The notes under the pieces were generated by a model. It did not search any database. It was not told where the DNA came from and saw only the letters and a list, made by a program, of their open reading frames with translations. Positions 42,783 to 50,236 of a stretch of 64,000 nt of DNA are shown one piece after another. The stretch spans positions 186,001 through 250,000 of the forward strand of contig NZ_VCRA01000005.1 of assembly GCF_005938385.1 (NCBI RefSeq), in the 5' to 3' direction. Positions within the stretch are counted from its first letter, which is position 1. Every line of letters starts with the position of its first letter. The DNA is from Paenibacillus mesophilus. Its GTDB lineage: Bacteria > Bacillota > Bacilli > Paenibacillales > NBRC-103111. Both the position numbers and the translations under genes were made by a program.

Positions 42783-43946
42783 CTAAATATCGAACCGAAC
42801 ATCGAGCAGGAACCGCAATTGCCTTTCGTTCACCTTGGCCGGAATCGCTCGGAACAGCCCGTTTCTTAAACTGCATAGAAGCTTCGACTCGAGCTGGGCG
42901 ACTTTCCCGAGTGTCCATGACGTATTCACAATTTTGCGCGTACGGGGCAGCCTCAGCTGCTCGAACCGGGCAAAAGCTTCCTCCACGGACGAATAGCGCT
43001 CCAGACACTCCGCAACAAACACGGCATCCTCCATCGCCTGCCCGGCCCCCTGACCCAGGTTCGGCGTCGTCGCGTGGGCGGCGTCCCCGATTAATACAAC
43101 GGAACCGAAAGCAAATCGCCGAATCGGCTTAAGGTCATAAATATCGTTATGGAGCAGAGCGCCGTCATCCGTCTTCTCAAGAAGCTCCCTAATCGTCGCA
43201 TGATACCCCGAGAAATGTTCGATTAGCTCTTGCGTGCGAAAGCCGGCAAGCTTCGGATCGCGTGGCGAAGCGGCATTCACACATGCAAACCAATAAATGC
43301 GGTCATCTTTCAAGGGCACTATGCCGAAACGCCCTTTGCTTCCCCACGTTTCCGTAAATGCGCCGGCTTCATAGCCCGCCGGAACCCCCGTTACGACAGA
43401 CCGCCAGCACGTATACCCGGCGTATCTCGGCGCGGCTGCGGGAATCAACTGCTGCCGGATGGAGGAGCGTATGCCGTCAGCGGCAATCAACCCATCGCCG
43501 GAGGCCGTCGTTCCGTCCTGGAAGCTGACACGAACTCCCCCGTCAGGCTGCCGACTAATGCCCACACATTTCTTATTCGTCTGAATGCAGCTGTCCGGCA
43601 ACGATTTCGCAAGAACATGGAGTAGATCGGCCCGATGAATCGTAATATTATCGGTACCGAACAAGCTGCTGACTTTGACCGAGTCCGTCTTGGCTATCAG
43701 TTCTCCTTTTTCGTTCACAATACGCGCCGCCTTAAGCACCTTGCCCCTCTCCATCAGCTTGTCGCCCATGCCGAGCCGCTGCATCGCTTTCAGCGCATTC
43801 GCCCCGACTCCGAGACCCGCCCCGGCTTCCTTCAGTTGAACGGCGCTCTCGTACACTTCCGCTTCAAATCCTTTGTTTCGAAGCGCAATTGCCGTACATA
43901 AGCCGGCGATGCCGCCTCCGATGACGATGAACTTCCGTTTAGCCAT
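42783..43946 (-). CDS. FAD-dependent aromatic monooxygenase, 387 aa
   Basis: A group A flavoprotein hydroxylase (PHBH-like). The N-terminal dinucleotide fold is FIVIGGGIAGLCTAIALRNKG, followed by GAGLGVGANALKAM, the D-G motif LIAADGIRSSIRQQ, and GDAAHATTPNLGQGAGQAMED, which binds the FAD ribityl chain. It uses NAD(P)H and O2 to hydroxylate a small aromatic or similar substrate. Start at 43946 with GGAGGGG upstream; it overlaps the stop of the TetR gene by 8 nt, so the two are translationally coupled and the regulator probably controls both. Confidence 0.9.
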   Translation of the reverse strand: MAKRKFIVIGGGIAGLCTAIALRNKGFEAEVYESAVQLKEAGAGLGVGANALKAMQRLGMGDKLMERGKVLKAARIVNEKGELIAKTDSVKVSSLFGTDNITIHRADLLHVLAKSLPDSCIQTNKKCVGISRQPDGGVRVSFQDGTTASGDGLIAADGIRSSIRQQLIPAAAPRYAGYTCWRSVVTGVPAGYEAGAFTETWGSKGRFGIVPLKDDRIYWFACVNAASPRDPKLAGFRTQELIEHFSGYHATIRELLEKTDDGALLHNDIYDLKPIRRFAFGSVVLIGDAAHATTPNLGQGAGQAMEDAVFVAECLERYSSVEEAFARFEQLRLPRTRKIVNTSWTLGKVAQLESKLLCSLRNGLFRAIPAKVNERQLRFLLDVRFDI

Positions 43947-44550
43947 CCCGGTTCCCCTCCGTCTCCCATCGTCCGCTGCCGATCCCTTGCCAGAACATCG
44001 TCCATATCCGATCCAGCTTGTTCGTAAAATCATGCGGTCCGGTCATCATTAAGCCCATCATGTATCCGTTCACCAACGAATAAAAAAAGGTGACCAGCTC
44101 ATTCGGATCATTCTCCCGGATCGTACTTCGGCTTATGCCATCCCGGAACAATGCTGCAAGCCTGGGAGCTATCAGCTGCTCCACCTCGCCGACAAGCTGC
44201 ACGATTTTGTCGGTAAGCGAGGCGGGTGGAAACAGCATTACTCTTTTCCAAAAATCGGTTCGAACGGAGTCGAAAGTAAAATACTCGATGTAAGCCCGAT
44301 ACATGCCGAACAGCTGCCGTTCCGGAGACAAGTGCTCCATCTGCGTCAATTTGGATAAGAGAAATCTCTTATAATCTTCGCTAATATCGCCCAGTACGGA
44401 GAGGAACAACTGTTCCTTGCCCGCGAAATGGTTATACAGAGACGGCTTCTTAATCCCGACCTCTGAGGCAATGTCCGCCAACGATGCTCCTTCATAGCCG
44501 CTGCGTGCAAAATGCTTCATCGCTGCTTGCTTGATCTTGTCATAAGACAA
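43939..44550 (-). CDS. TetR/AcrR-family regulator, 203 aa
   Basis: The N-terminal HTH is canonical: IKQAAMKHFARSGYEGASLA, DIASEVGIKKPSLYNHFAGK, EQLFLSVL. The C-terminal helical part (YRAYIEYFTFDSVRTDFWKR) is of the TetR_C type and binds an unknown effector. The start is TTG at 44550, with GGGGGTG about 8 nt upstream. It is the first gene of an operon with the FAD monooxygenase and has its own operator immediately upstream, so it is probably an autorepressor relieved by the monooxygenase substrate. Confidence 0.88.
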   Translation of the reverse strand: MSYDKIKQAAMKHFARSGYEGASLADIASEVGIKKPSLYNHFAGKEQLFLSVLGDISEDYKRFLLSKLTQMEHLSPERQLFGMYRAYIEYFTFDSVRTDFWKRVMLFPPASLTDKIVQLVGEVEQLIAPRLAALFRDGISRSTIRENDPNELVTFFYSLVNGYMMGLMMTGPHDFTNKLDRIWTMFWQGIGSGRWETEGNRDG

Positions 44551-44566
44551 TGCATGACACCCCCTG

Positions 44567-44618
44567 ACTAACTACCGGTCGTTAGTTTGACTGTACGGTA
44601 CTCTTTTACTTAAGTCAA
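44567..44618 (-). promoter_or_regulatory. Promoter and TetR operator
   Basis: On the minus strand TTGACT (44613-44618) and TACAGT (44590-44595) are 17 bp apart. Directly downstream, ACTAAC-TACCGGTC-GTTAGT (44567-44586) is a 20-bp near-palindrome (18 of 20 symmetric) centred on ACCGGT, a form common among TetR-family operators. Binding would block initiation. Confidence 0.8.
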
Positions 44619-44637
44619 GAAGGAGATTCGTTGAACA

Positions 44638-44678
44638 AAAAAGAGCCTCCTGCATTGAAATTCGCAGAAAAGCTCTGT
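44638..44678 (-). terminator. Terminator of the VTT-domain gene
   Basis: An imperfect hairpin with AGAGC/GCTCT outer arms and an inner CTGC/GCAG pair, followed on the minus strand by six T residues, a few bases past the stop at 44681. Confidence 0.6.
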
Positions 44679-44680
44679 AG

Positions 44681-45310
44681 TTACATTCCATTGGTCAGTT
44701 CCTCGTCCGGCTTGGAGGAATCCTTGGCAAACCGCGCTTCGATCTTTCGGCTGAAGATCAGGGATACTGCGATAAACAGGACGACATAGAGAATATTCAG
44801 CGGATTCTCGATATATCGGGAAACATCGTGGCCGATGTAGGACACGACGAATATCATGATCGCCTTACCGGCGCCAACGGCAAGAGCGAAAGAACGCAGC
44901 CGCATACCCGCAAGACCTGCCGCAATGTTGATTACGACAAACGGCCCCACCGGAAACAAGCTCAACAGGAACACGTAGCTGAACGCGTTCCGGCGTACCC
45001 ACTGCATCCCTTTGCGTACCTTCGGTTTGCGAGCCCATCGTTCCAAATACGGATGCCCCGCTATTTTGCGGACCAGCATAAACGTCAAGACGCAGCCGCT
45101 CACCATACCGATCCAGGAGTACAGAAAGCCCAACCATAGACCGTATACGGCCGCATTCACCCCGACGATGAGGAGGGTCGGCAGCGGCGGAACGAACGAT
45201 TTGAGGAAAGTAAGCAGAATGCCGGGCAGCGGTCCGTATGATCGGAATCGTTCCAGCCACTCCAGCAGTTGTTGTTCCGTTATTGACGAGATCATATCCG
45301 CGATCCCCAT
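44681..45310 (-). CDS. TVP38/TMEM64 (VTT-domain) membrane protein, 209 aa
   Basis: An integral membrane protein of the DedA/VTT superfamily, whose members scramble or flip lipid carriers. Characteristic are the re-entrant segment TFLKSFVPPLPTLLIVGVNA, YSWIGMVSGCVLTFMLVRKI and the second half FLLSLFPVGPFVVINIAAGLAGM. The soluble tail RFAKDSSKPDEELTNGM is polar. It appears monocistronic on the minus strand between the TetR operon and a DoxX-like gene. Confidence 0.88.
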   Translation of the reverse strand: MGIADMISSITEQQLLEWLERFRSYGPLPGILLTFLKSFVPPLPTLLIVGVNAAVYGLWLGFLYSWIGMVSGCVLTFMLVRKIAGHPYLERWARKPKVRKGMQWVRRNAFSYVFLLSLFPVGPFVVINIAAGLAGMRLRSFALAVGAGKAIMIFVVSYIGHDVSRYIENPLNILYVVLFIAVSLIFSRKIEARFAKDSSKPDEELTNGM

Positions 45311-45407
45311 GTGCAGCTCTCACCCGATTCCGTCCATGGCGTAGTAACTCATTCTCTCCATAGTACCGGATGAGCCTAATCGTGACAAGAGCATACGTCA
45401 ATAGCCG

Positions 45408-45782
45408 TTAAGCGAAACCGGGAAAGTTCGCAAACTGTTCATATCGGATAAAGAACAGCACGGCCGAAATGATAAACAGCAGAAGGATCATAAAGGTTTG
45501 CTTGAACGTGTCTTTGACGCGAACATGCACGAGAATGCCGACAAACGATGTAATCCCGAGCCATAACGCACCTGCCGCCGCCCAGCTTGGTTCCCATATG
45601 CCGATAATCATGGCCGCGGCTCCGATCAGCTCGACCAGTCCCGTTACAGACCGGAACCATTGCGGCAGCCCCCATTGCTTAAACATTTCGACGTGCATTT
45701 TGGACCCAGCCAGCTTGCCGCTCCCCGCCATTAGAAACATCAAGGCGAGCAAAATTTGCAAAAAAATCGATAATGCTTGCAT
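45408..45782 (-). CDS. DoxX-like membrane protein, 124 aa
   Basis: A four-helix DoxX-family membrane protein: LLALMFLMAGSGKLAGSKMH, WFRSVTGLVELIGAAAMIIG, AAAGALWLGITSFVGILVHV and FMILLLFIISAVLFFIRY. The family is linked to quinone or thiosulfate/sulfur redox and stress responses, but many members are unassigned. Start at 45782 is chosen because AAGGAG is 9 nt upstream; an open frame continues to 45881 without an RBS and with non-membrane sequence. Monocistronic. Confidence 0.8.
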   Translation of the reverse strand: MQALSIFLQILLALMFLMAGSGKLAGSKMHVEMFKQWGLPQWFRSVTGLVELIGAAAMIIGIWEPSWAAAGALWLGITSFVGILVHVRVKDTFKQTFMILLLFIISAVLFFIRYEQFANFPGFA

Positions 45783-45936
45783 CACACGCATCTCCTTAGT
45801 TCTCGAATTTACTGAGCTCATTACAAGCACAGTATTTACCGAAATATAACTGCAGCTCTTAACTGCAATGACTACAGGCACATTATAAAATCGTGAACAA
45901 GATAATGCAAGCTAATTTTTTGCAGCTCCGACATGG

Positions 45937-45972
45937 CAAAGGATCGCCCTACTGACGAGAGCGATCCTCTTT
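45937..45972 (-). terminator. Weak terminator of the sugar isomerase/dehydrogenase operon
   Basis: Arms AGGATCGC (45940-45947) and GCGATCCT (45961-45968) are perfect; on the minus strand only TTTG follows. Confidence 0.5.
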
Positions 45973-45988
45973 CAATTTGCTATGAATG

Positions 45989-46861
45989 TTACCGGTAGCC
46001 TTTAATAAACTCCACCGCTTCGCGTATGTTCGCTTCCGGTTGGTCGCCCGCTTCCCGTTCGATCGTCAAATATCCGGTATATTGGATATCCATCAGTGCT
46101 TGGAAATAGCTGTCGAAATCGACGTGACCTTCGCCGAGAGGCGTTTCCAAGTAAACTTTCCTCGATCGGACCAAATCCCGAGCCTTTCCGTTGTCTCCGG
46201 ACACGAAATCGAACGAACCGTATACTTCCCGCGGATCGACCGCGAAGAACCGCATCCCGTCCTTCGCATGGGTATGCACGATATAATCTTTCAACGTATA
46301 CACGCCCCGGACCGGATCATCGCCGGTGACCATGACCATATTGGCCGGATCGTAGTTGACGGCGACACCTTTGCCACCGAGCGTATCGAGGAAGCTCTTT
46401 AAGTGATACGCCGTCGTCGGTCCCGTCTCGATCGCATAATTGGCATCCATGCTCTCCGCAAATCGGCACAGCTCCAAGCATGCGCCTTGCATGGCCGCGT
46501 AGCTCTCGCTCTCGGGATCGTACGGAATGACGCCGATATGCATCGTGACAATATCGGTTCCGAGCTCTTTGGCCAGCTCCATAATCCGCTTGGCTTTGTC
46601 GACTCTTTCCGAAGCCGCCGATGTGTCTTCCAATCCGAATCGTCCCAAATCGCCGCACAATGCGGATATTTCCAGTCCCAGCGACGCGATGTAATCTTTC
46701 AGCTCGCTGCGTGCCTGTGTAGAGAGGGCACTCGGATCCATTTCGTTGCGGGCGTAGATTTGTACTCCTTCCGCCCCTACTTCCTTCGCTTTCGCAAGCC
46801 CCTGACGAACGCCGACACGAAAGCTGTCGACGATAACTCCGATTTTATTAGTCATTTTCAT
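45989..46861 (-). CDS. Sugar phosphate isomerase/epimerase (xylose isomerase-like TIM barrel), 290 aa
   Basis: An AP endonuclease family 2-type TIM barrel. The metal ligands are in family positions: YAIETGPTT (Glu), VNYDPANM (Asp), VHTHAKD (His) and YLTIEREAG (Glu); the barrel starts IGVIVDSFRVGVRQGL. Such enzymes isomerise or epimerise sugars and inositols. It follows the Gfo/Idh/MocA gene by 30 bp on the same strand, a pairing typical of inositol or ketosugar catabolism, so the two probably act in one route. AAGGAG lies 12 nt before the ATG. Confidence 0.88.
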   Translation of the reverse strand: MKMTNKIGVIVDSFRVGVRQGLAKAKEVGAEGVQIYARNEMDPSALSTQARSELKDYIASLGLEISALCGDLGRFGLEDTSAASERVDKAKRIMELAKELGTDIVTMHIGVIPYDPESESYAAMQGACLELCRFAESMDANYAIETGPTTAYHLKSFLDTLGGKGVAVNYDPANMVMVTGDDPVRGVYTLKDYIVHTHAKDGMRFFAVDPREVYGSFDFVSGDNGKARDLVRSRKVYLETPLGEGHVDFDSYFQALMDIQYTGYLTIEREAGDQPEANIREAVEFIKGYR

Positions 46862-46891
46862 GGATATGAGTTACTCCTTCTCGCACTCGAT

Positions 46892-47875
46892 CTATGCGTT
46901 TACATACGTTAAGGGCGAATATCCCGCCGCGTCATAGATTTGCTCGGTGAGCTGCAGCACTTTCAGCGCATATTGTCCGGGCACCGGATTTTCTCCCTCG
47001 CCCCGAATGGCGGCCACGAAGCTCCGGTCCGGATCGGTCACCGCCTTAGGCAGTTCCGGTTCTACGGGAGCCTCGCCGTTCAAGCGCAAGACGATTTTGC
47101 CGTTATCGTAAAAAATACCGCCCTTCTCCCCGAGGAAAGCATATGTTTCGAACAACAGCTTCGACGGCGCTTTCCCTGCAATGTTCAAGCTGCCGACCGC
47201 TCCTCCGGCGAAACGGATCGTCGTAAATGTATCGATCTCTACAGGCGAATCGTGGCATTGCAATTGAGTTGTCACCGCTTCCGGCGTCAAGCCCGTCGTC
47301 CACAGCAGTACATCGATAATGTGACTGCCGGAATCCATCAGCATACCGCCGCCGGATAGTTGCGGATTTTGTCGCCAAGTTCCTTGCTGCGCATCTTTCC
47401 AGTCTTGATATAACGTAGCGGTGACGGAGGTAAGCTTGCCGATCGTACCTGCGGCAATAGCATCATGAATGTACATGAAGTGCGGGAGGAAATGCCGTTG
47501 AAACGATACTTGCAGCACTTTTCCCGCCCGGTCCGCCTGTGCGATCAGCAGCTCCGCCTCTTCCGACGTGCATGTAAGCGGTTTCTCTACCAGTACATGC
47601 TTCCCGGCCGACAACGCCTCCGAGACATGGCGATAATGGAGCGTATGCGGCGAGCAGATGATAACCGCATCCAGTTCGCTAAGTTTCAGCATCTCCGCAT
47701 GATCTGCGAATTCGGCGGCTTGGTCCAAACCGAACTTAAGCCGCAGTGCTTGCCGGCTCGCTTCGCTCGGATCGGAAAGTGCGACGATCCGTACATTTGC
47801 GGCGTTTCTCAGTCTGTTGATATGGGTATGGGCGATATTGCCCGTACCGATCATCCCGATATGAATTGTACTCAT
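46892..47875 (-). CDS. Gfo/Idh/MocA-family oxidoreductase, 327 aa
   Basis: An NAD(P)-dependent sugar or inositol dehydrogenase. The Rossmann start is IHIGMIGTGNIAHTHINRL, DAVIICSPHTLHYRHVSEAL carries the conserved Pro-His, and EKPLTCTSEEAE contains the catalytic Lys. The second domain has GGGMLMDSGSHIIDVLLW with the active-site Asp/His. ATG 47875 is chosen for AAGGGG 8 nt upstream; a GTG three codons earlier overlaps the RBS. It is the first gene of a two-gene operon with the isomerase. Confidence 0.9.
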   Translation of the reverse strand: MSTIHIGMIGTGNIAHTHINRLRNAANVRIVALSDPSEASRQALRLKFGLDQAAEFADHAEMLKLSELDAVIICSPHTLHYRHVSEALSAGKHVLVEKPLTCTSEEAELLIAQADRAGKVLQVSFQRHFLPHFMYIHDAIAAGTIGKLTSVTATLYQDWKDAQQGTWRQNPQLSGGGMLMDSGSHIIDVLLWTTGLTPEAVTTQLQCHDSPVEIDTFTTIRFAGGAVGSLNIAGKAPSKLLFETYAFLGEKGGIFYDNGKIVLRLNGEAPVEPELPKAVTDPDRSFVAAIRGEGENPVPGQYALKVLQLTEQIYDAAGYSPLTYVNA

Positions 47876-48030
47876 AACCTGCACCCCTTGGAACTTGTGG
47901 ATTTGCTTTGCTCACCCCAAGTATAAGGACCCGGAGTTTAGAAGTATTGAACAATAATCGGGGAAAAATTGTGCAGAAGTCGCTTAGGGCGCGATAGAAC
48001 GATACCCCTCGGCTCATCGCCGGAAACGGC

Positions 48031-48073
48031 AATAAGCCCCGAGAGACATCCGTTCGTTCCCTCGGGGCTTATT
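48031..48073 (-). terminator. Terminator of the TraX-like gene
   Basis: Perfect 13-bp arms AATAAGCCCCGAG/CTCGGGGCTTATT with a 17-nt loop start 3 bp past the stop codon. The T tract is minimal but the stem is very stable. Confidence 0.75.
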
Positions 48074-48075
48074 GA

Positions 48076-48714
48076 CTATGATTTATTAAGGACAAACAGC
48101 AGCTGTGCCGCAGCCAGCACGACCAGATGGGCGGGATAGAAGCTTCGCCACACCCATCGCCTGATTTCGACCTTGTCCAGCCATCCGTATATCGAAGGGC
48201 GGTACACCAGGAATATCGTCGAGATGATGCTGTACATTTGCAGTACTCCGCCGGTTGCCAATATGAAAGCCAGATTAAGCAGCAAATGTGCGGCAACAAG
48301 ATGCCGCGTATCCAGCCATTTATAAGCGAGTACGAGCAGCAGCGCATATGCGCCGTAATCAAACGGAATGACCTCCAGAACGACGGAGCCCGCCGTCACG
48401 AGCCCGATTGCGGCCGCTTTGCCGCGAAACCGCTCCATTCCGATTAATACGAGCATACAAATTACGAACGTGCCGATGATATTGATATTGACCATTTTCA
48501 AGGCGATGACGTAGGGAACTTCGGAGATGAGTGCGAGCAGCACCAAGCGTCGCAAATAATTCGTTTTGCTGCGCGTATAACGGAAGCCCTGCACAAGACA
48601 ATAGGCATAGATCGGCATCGCGATTCTTCCTACGATCCGCCAGCCTTCCTGATCGGGAAAGAAGACGATTCCGATATGGTCGACGAGCATGGTCAGCATG
48701 GCGACGATGTACAT
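48076..48714 (-). CDS. TraX-family membrane protein, 212 aa
   Basis: An integral membrane acyltransferase-3-like protein. The opening IVAMLTMLVDHIGIVFFPDQ and GRIAMPIYAYCLVQGFRYTR are the TraX hallmarks, followed by about five more hydrophobic segments. TraX acetylates F pilin in plasmids, but chromosomal copies in Bacilli have no known substrate. GGAAGGAG precedes the ATG. It follows ypsA by 22 bp on the same strand, so the two may be cotranscribed. Confidence 0.85.
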   Translation of the reverse strand: MYIVAMLTMLVDHIGIVFFPDQEGWRIVGRIAMPIYAYCLVQGFRYTRSKTNYLRRLVLLALISEVPYVIALKMVNINIIGTFVICMLVLIGMERFRGKAAAIGLVTAGSVVLEVIPFDYGAYALLLVLAYKWLDTRHLVAAHLLLNLAFILATGGVLQMYSIISTIFLVYRPSIYGWLDKVEIRRWVWRSFYPAHLVVLAAAQLLFVLNKS

Positions 48715-48736
48715 GGCTTCTCCTTCCTTCGCCCGG

Positions 48737-49294
48737 TTATTCGAATGAATTGTATATTTCTTCGTTTGCTATACTTTGAATATCCTCCGAGCTGATGCTC
48801 ATATACCGGTATCCGTCCTTGAGCTGCTTCTTCAACGCCTTTTCCTTATAAAATCTCGGACTTCCTTCAGCCGCATCTTCATCATACAACAGCAGAATGC
48901 CGTCCGTTTTTCTTAACAACAGATCGTCCCTGGCCGTAAGCTGCCATACGCCGCTATATTCCTGGTTGCTTACCGCACCGTAATAATCGACACCGCGCAA
49001 GATGTCGTGATAAAAGTTTTTCTTCTCGTCCTTCCACTTTTCCTCCGGATTTTTATATGCTGTAATAATCGACAGCTTCAAGTGTGGGTACTGCTTCTTC
49101 AAACCGATGACGACGTCGCACGCCCATAAATCCACACCGTATTGCCCGGGAGTGAGAACCCACTCCAAGCCTTCTTCGATCAATGGAACCAGCCTGCCGG
49201 CAATCGCCTTCTTGATATAGCCGATCCCTTTATGCTTTTCATCGAAAATTTGCAGCTCATGGGCGCGATAGCCTGTGACAAGAAGATTTTTCAT
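48737..49294 (-). CDS. ypsA: YpsA-like SLOG superfamily protein, 185 aa
   Basis: The sequence begins with the DUF1273 signature LLVTGYRAHELQIFDEKHKG, followed by LIEEGLEWVLTPGQYGVDLW and GILLLYDEDAAEGSPRFY, matching YpsA of B. subtilis, a Rossmann-type protein near gpsB that affects cell division and oxidative-stress survival and is thought to bind a nucleotide or ADP-ribose derivative. The length is normal. GGGAG precedes the ATG. It is followed by the TraX-like gene. Confidence 0.88.
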   Translation of the reverse strand: MKNLLVTGYRAHELQIFDEKHKGIGYIKKAIAGRLVPLIEEGLEWVLTPGQYGVDLWACDVVIGLKKQYPHLKLSIITAYKNPEEKWKDEKKNFYHDILRGVDYYGAVSNQEYSGVWQLTARDDLLLRKTDGILLLYDEDAAEGSPRFYKEKALKKQLKDGYRYMSISSEDIQSIANEEIYNSFE

Positions 49295-49471
49295 CTTCCG
49301 ACAACTCCCTGCTTCTGCTTTCTTGTCTCAATGATTTATTATACCATACGGATACGCGGACTCCTCCTGTTGTATAAAAAGAAACACCTTTCCGGCAATA
49401 GTAACAAATCTAAAAGCATGCAACAATCTTGCACTTCCGTTGTCCCATAAGGAATTCGGGCCTTTAAGCAC

Positions 49472-49496
49472 AAAAAAATAACCCCACAAAGTGGAG
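49472..49496 (-). terminator. Second terminator downstream of the riboswitch-controlled gene
   Basis: A short hairpin CTCCAC-TTT-GTGGGG followed on the minus strand by TTATTTTTTT. Confidence 0.65.
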
Positions 49497-49559
49497 CCTT
49501 TCTTCGAAGCTTATTCCAATTCCTTTGCGGGGACCCCGGAACTAATAAACTCTATATAC

Positions 49560-49586
49560 AAAAAATCCGCCGGGTCGGCGGATTTC
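49560..49586 (-). terminator. Terminator of the 55-aa gene
   Basis: Arms AAATCCGCC/GGCGGATTT around a 4-7 nt loop with TTTTTT following on the minus strand, about 55 bp past the stop. Confidence 0.8.
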
Positions 49587-49640
49587 GGTGTGATAGTAGC
49601 TGGCCCCACGTAAGTAGGGAGCCGCAGCCTCCAGCATAAA

Positions 49641-49808
49641 TCAATCGGATACGACGAAGTAATCTTTACCGTACAGCGTGGATACTTCTTGAGGCTTGCT
49701 TGTTCCTCCGCTGCGGTGTACCAATGATTGCATAAACTCGTACGCTTTCTTCTTATCGTTCTCATTCAACTTGTCGAAAAGCCTGAACAATTTTTCCTTC
49801 GGTGCCAT
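49641..49808 (-). CDS. Riboswitch-controlled small protein, 55 aa
   Basis: The product begins MAPKEKLFRLFDKLNENDKK and continues KAYEFMQSLVHRS, an amphipathic helical pair, then a short tail ending YFVVSD. The first half vaguely resembles DUF2281-like small proteins, but I do not recognise it firmly. GAGGAGG lies 8 nt before the ATG. The gene is the only one between a c-di-AMP riboswitch upstream and a terminator downstream, so it is almost certainly real and controlled by c-di-AMP. Possible roles in osmotic or cell-wall homeostasis follow only from the usual riboswitch regulon. Confidence 0.75.
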   Translation of the reverse strand: MAPKEKLFRLFDKLNENDKKKAYEFMQSLVHRSGGTSKPQEVSTLYGKDYFVVSD

Positions 49809-49869
49809 AAACAAATCCTCCTCTCAGATTAAAACATGCAGAGACGGAAAAGTTTATTTACTTAAAATG

Positions 49870-49897
49870 CAAAATAACACAAGGCTAGACCTTGTGT
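49870..49897 (-). terminator. Expression-platform hairpin of the riboswitch
   Basis: ACACAAGG/CCTTGTGT pair perfectly around TCTAG on the minus strand and are followed by TTATTTT. It lies between aptamer and gene, so ligand-dependent termination is the likely mechanism. Confidence 0.65.
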
Positions 49898-49919
49898 AAG
49901 TAAACAAAGCTATCCTCCC

Positions 49920-50058
49920 CACATCCGCTTACGAGGTTAGCTGACGGATTCGGACGGTGAGAAATCGCCCTACGATACACAACTGTATGTGCATCGATTC
50001 ACCCCATAGTACTTGGTTCCCCCGCTTTTCTCATAATGAGAAAACTCAGCGATAAAAG
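49920..50058 (-). ncRNA. c-di-AMP riboswitch (ydaO-yuaA type)
   Basis: Read on the minus strand, the conserved blocks of this class occur in order: a 5' ATCGCTG stem side, GGGGGAACCAAGTACTATGG, GGTGAATCGATGC, GTAGGGCGATTTC, CCGAATCCGTCAGCTAAC and CTCGTAAGCG closing the stem. The class binds c-di-AMP and normally turns expression off. A promoter lies just upstream and a terminator-like hairpin just downstream. Confidence 0.9.
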
Positions 50059-50076
50059 AATATTAGGTTGGACTTA

Positions 50077-50105
50077 ATTATACCTCCAAATGAACATTAT
50101 GTAAA
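50077..50105 (-). promoter_or_regulatory. Promoter of the riboswitch transcript
   Basis: On the minus strand TTTACA (50100-50105) and TATAAT (50077-50082) are exactly 17 bp apart; transcription would start near 50070, just before the aptamer. Confidence 0.8.
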
Positions 50106-50236
50106 GTACCGATCGTACAAATAACGACATTTCTACGGCAGTAACTTATCGGACAATATAACTATTAGTCGATTCTTCCATTGATTTCCGGCATGGGTAT
50201 GTTACCATTAATTACTACCCGTTAAGGAGTTGACGT

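Larger units (their letters stand above)
49295..49640. other. 346-bp intergenic region with two minus-strand terminators
   Basis: It holds the ypsA promoter region (TATAAT complement near 49339-49344), two terminators listed separately, and between them a frame tail ending GVPAKELE whose upstream part is not credible; it may be debris of a former gene. Confidence 0.5.
49809..50236. other. 428-bp region holding a promoter and riboswitch leader
   Basis: On the minus strand it contains promoter, c-di-AMP aptamer, an expression-platform hairpin and the RBS of the 55-aa gene, all listed separately. On the plus strand the last ~60 bp lead into the serine hydrolase gene, with AAGGAG at 50223-50228 as its RBS. 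Confidence 0.7.

Noticed and set aside
49511..49765. Minus-strand frame ending GVPAKELE overlapping the 55-aa gene in another frame
   Set aside because: The N-terminal part is a shadow of the 55-aa gene and it crosses a terminator; only the tail might be gene debris.
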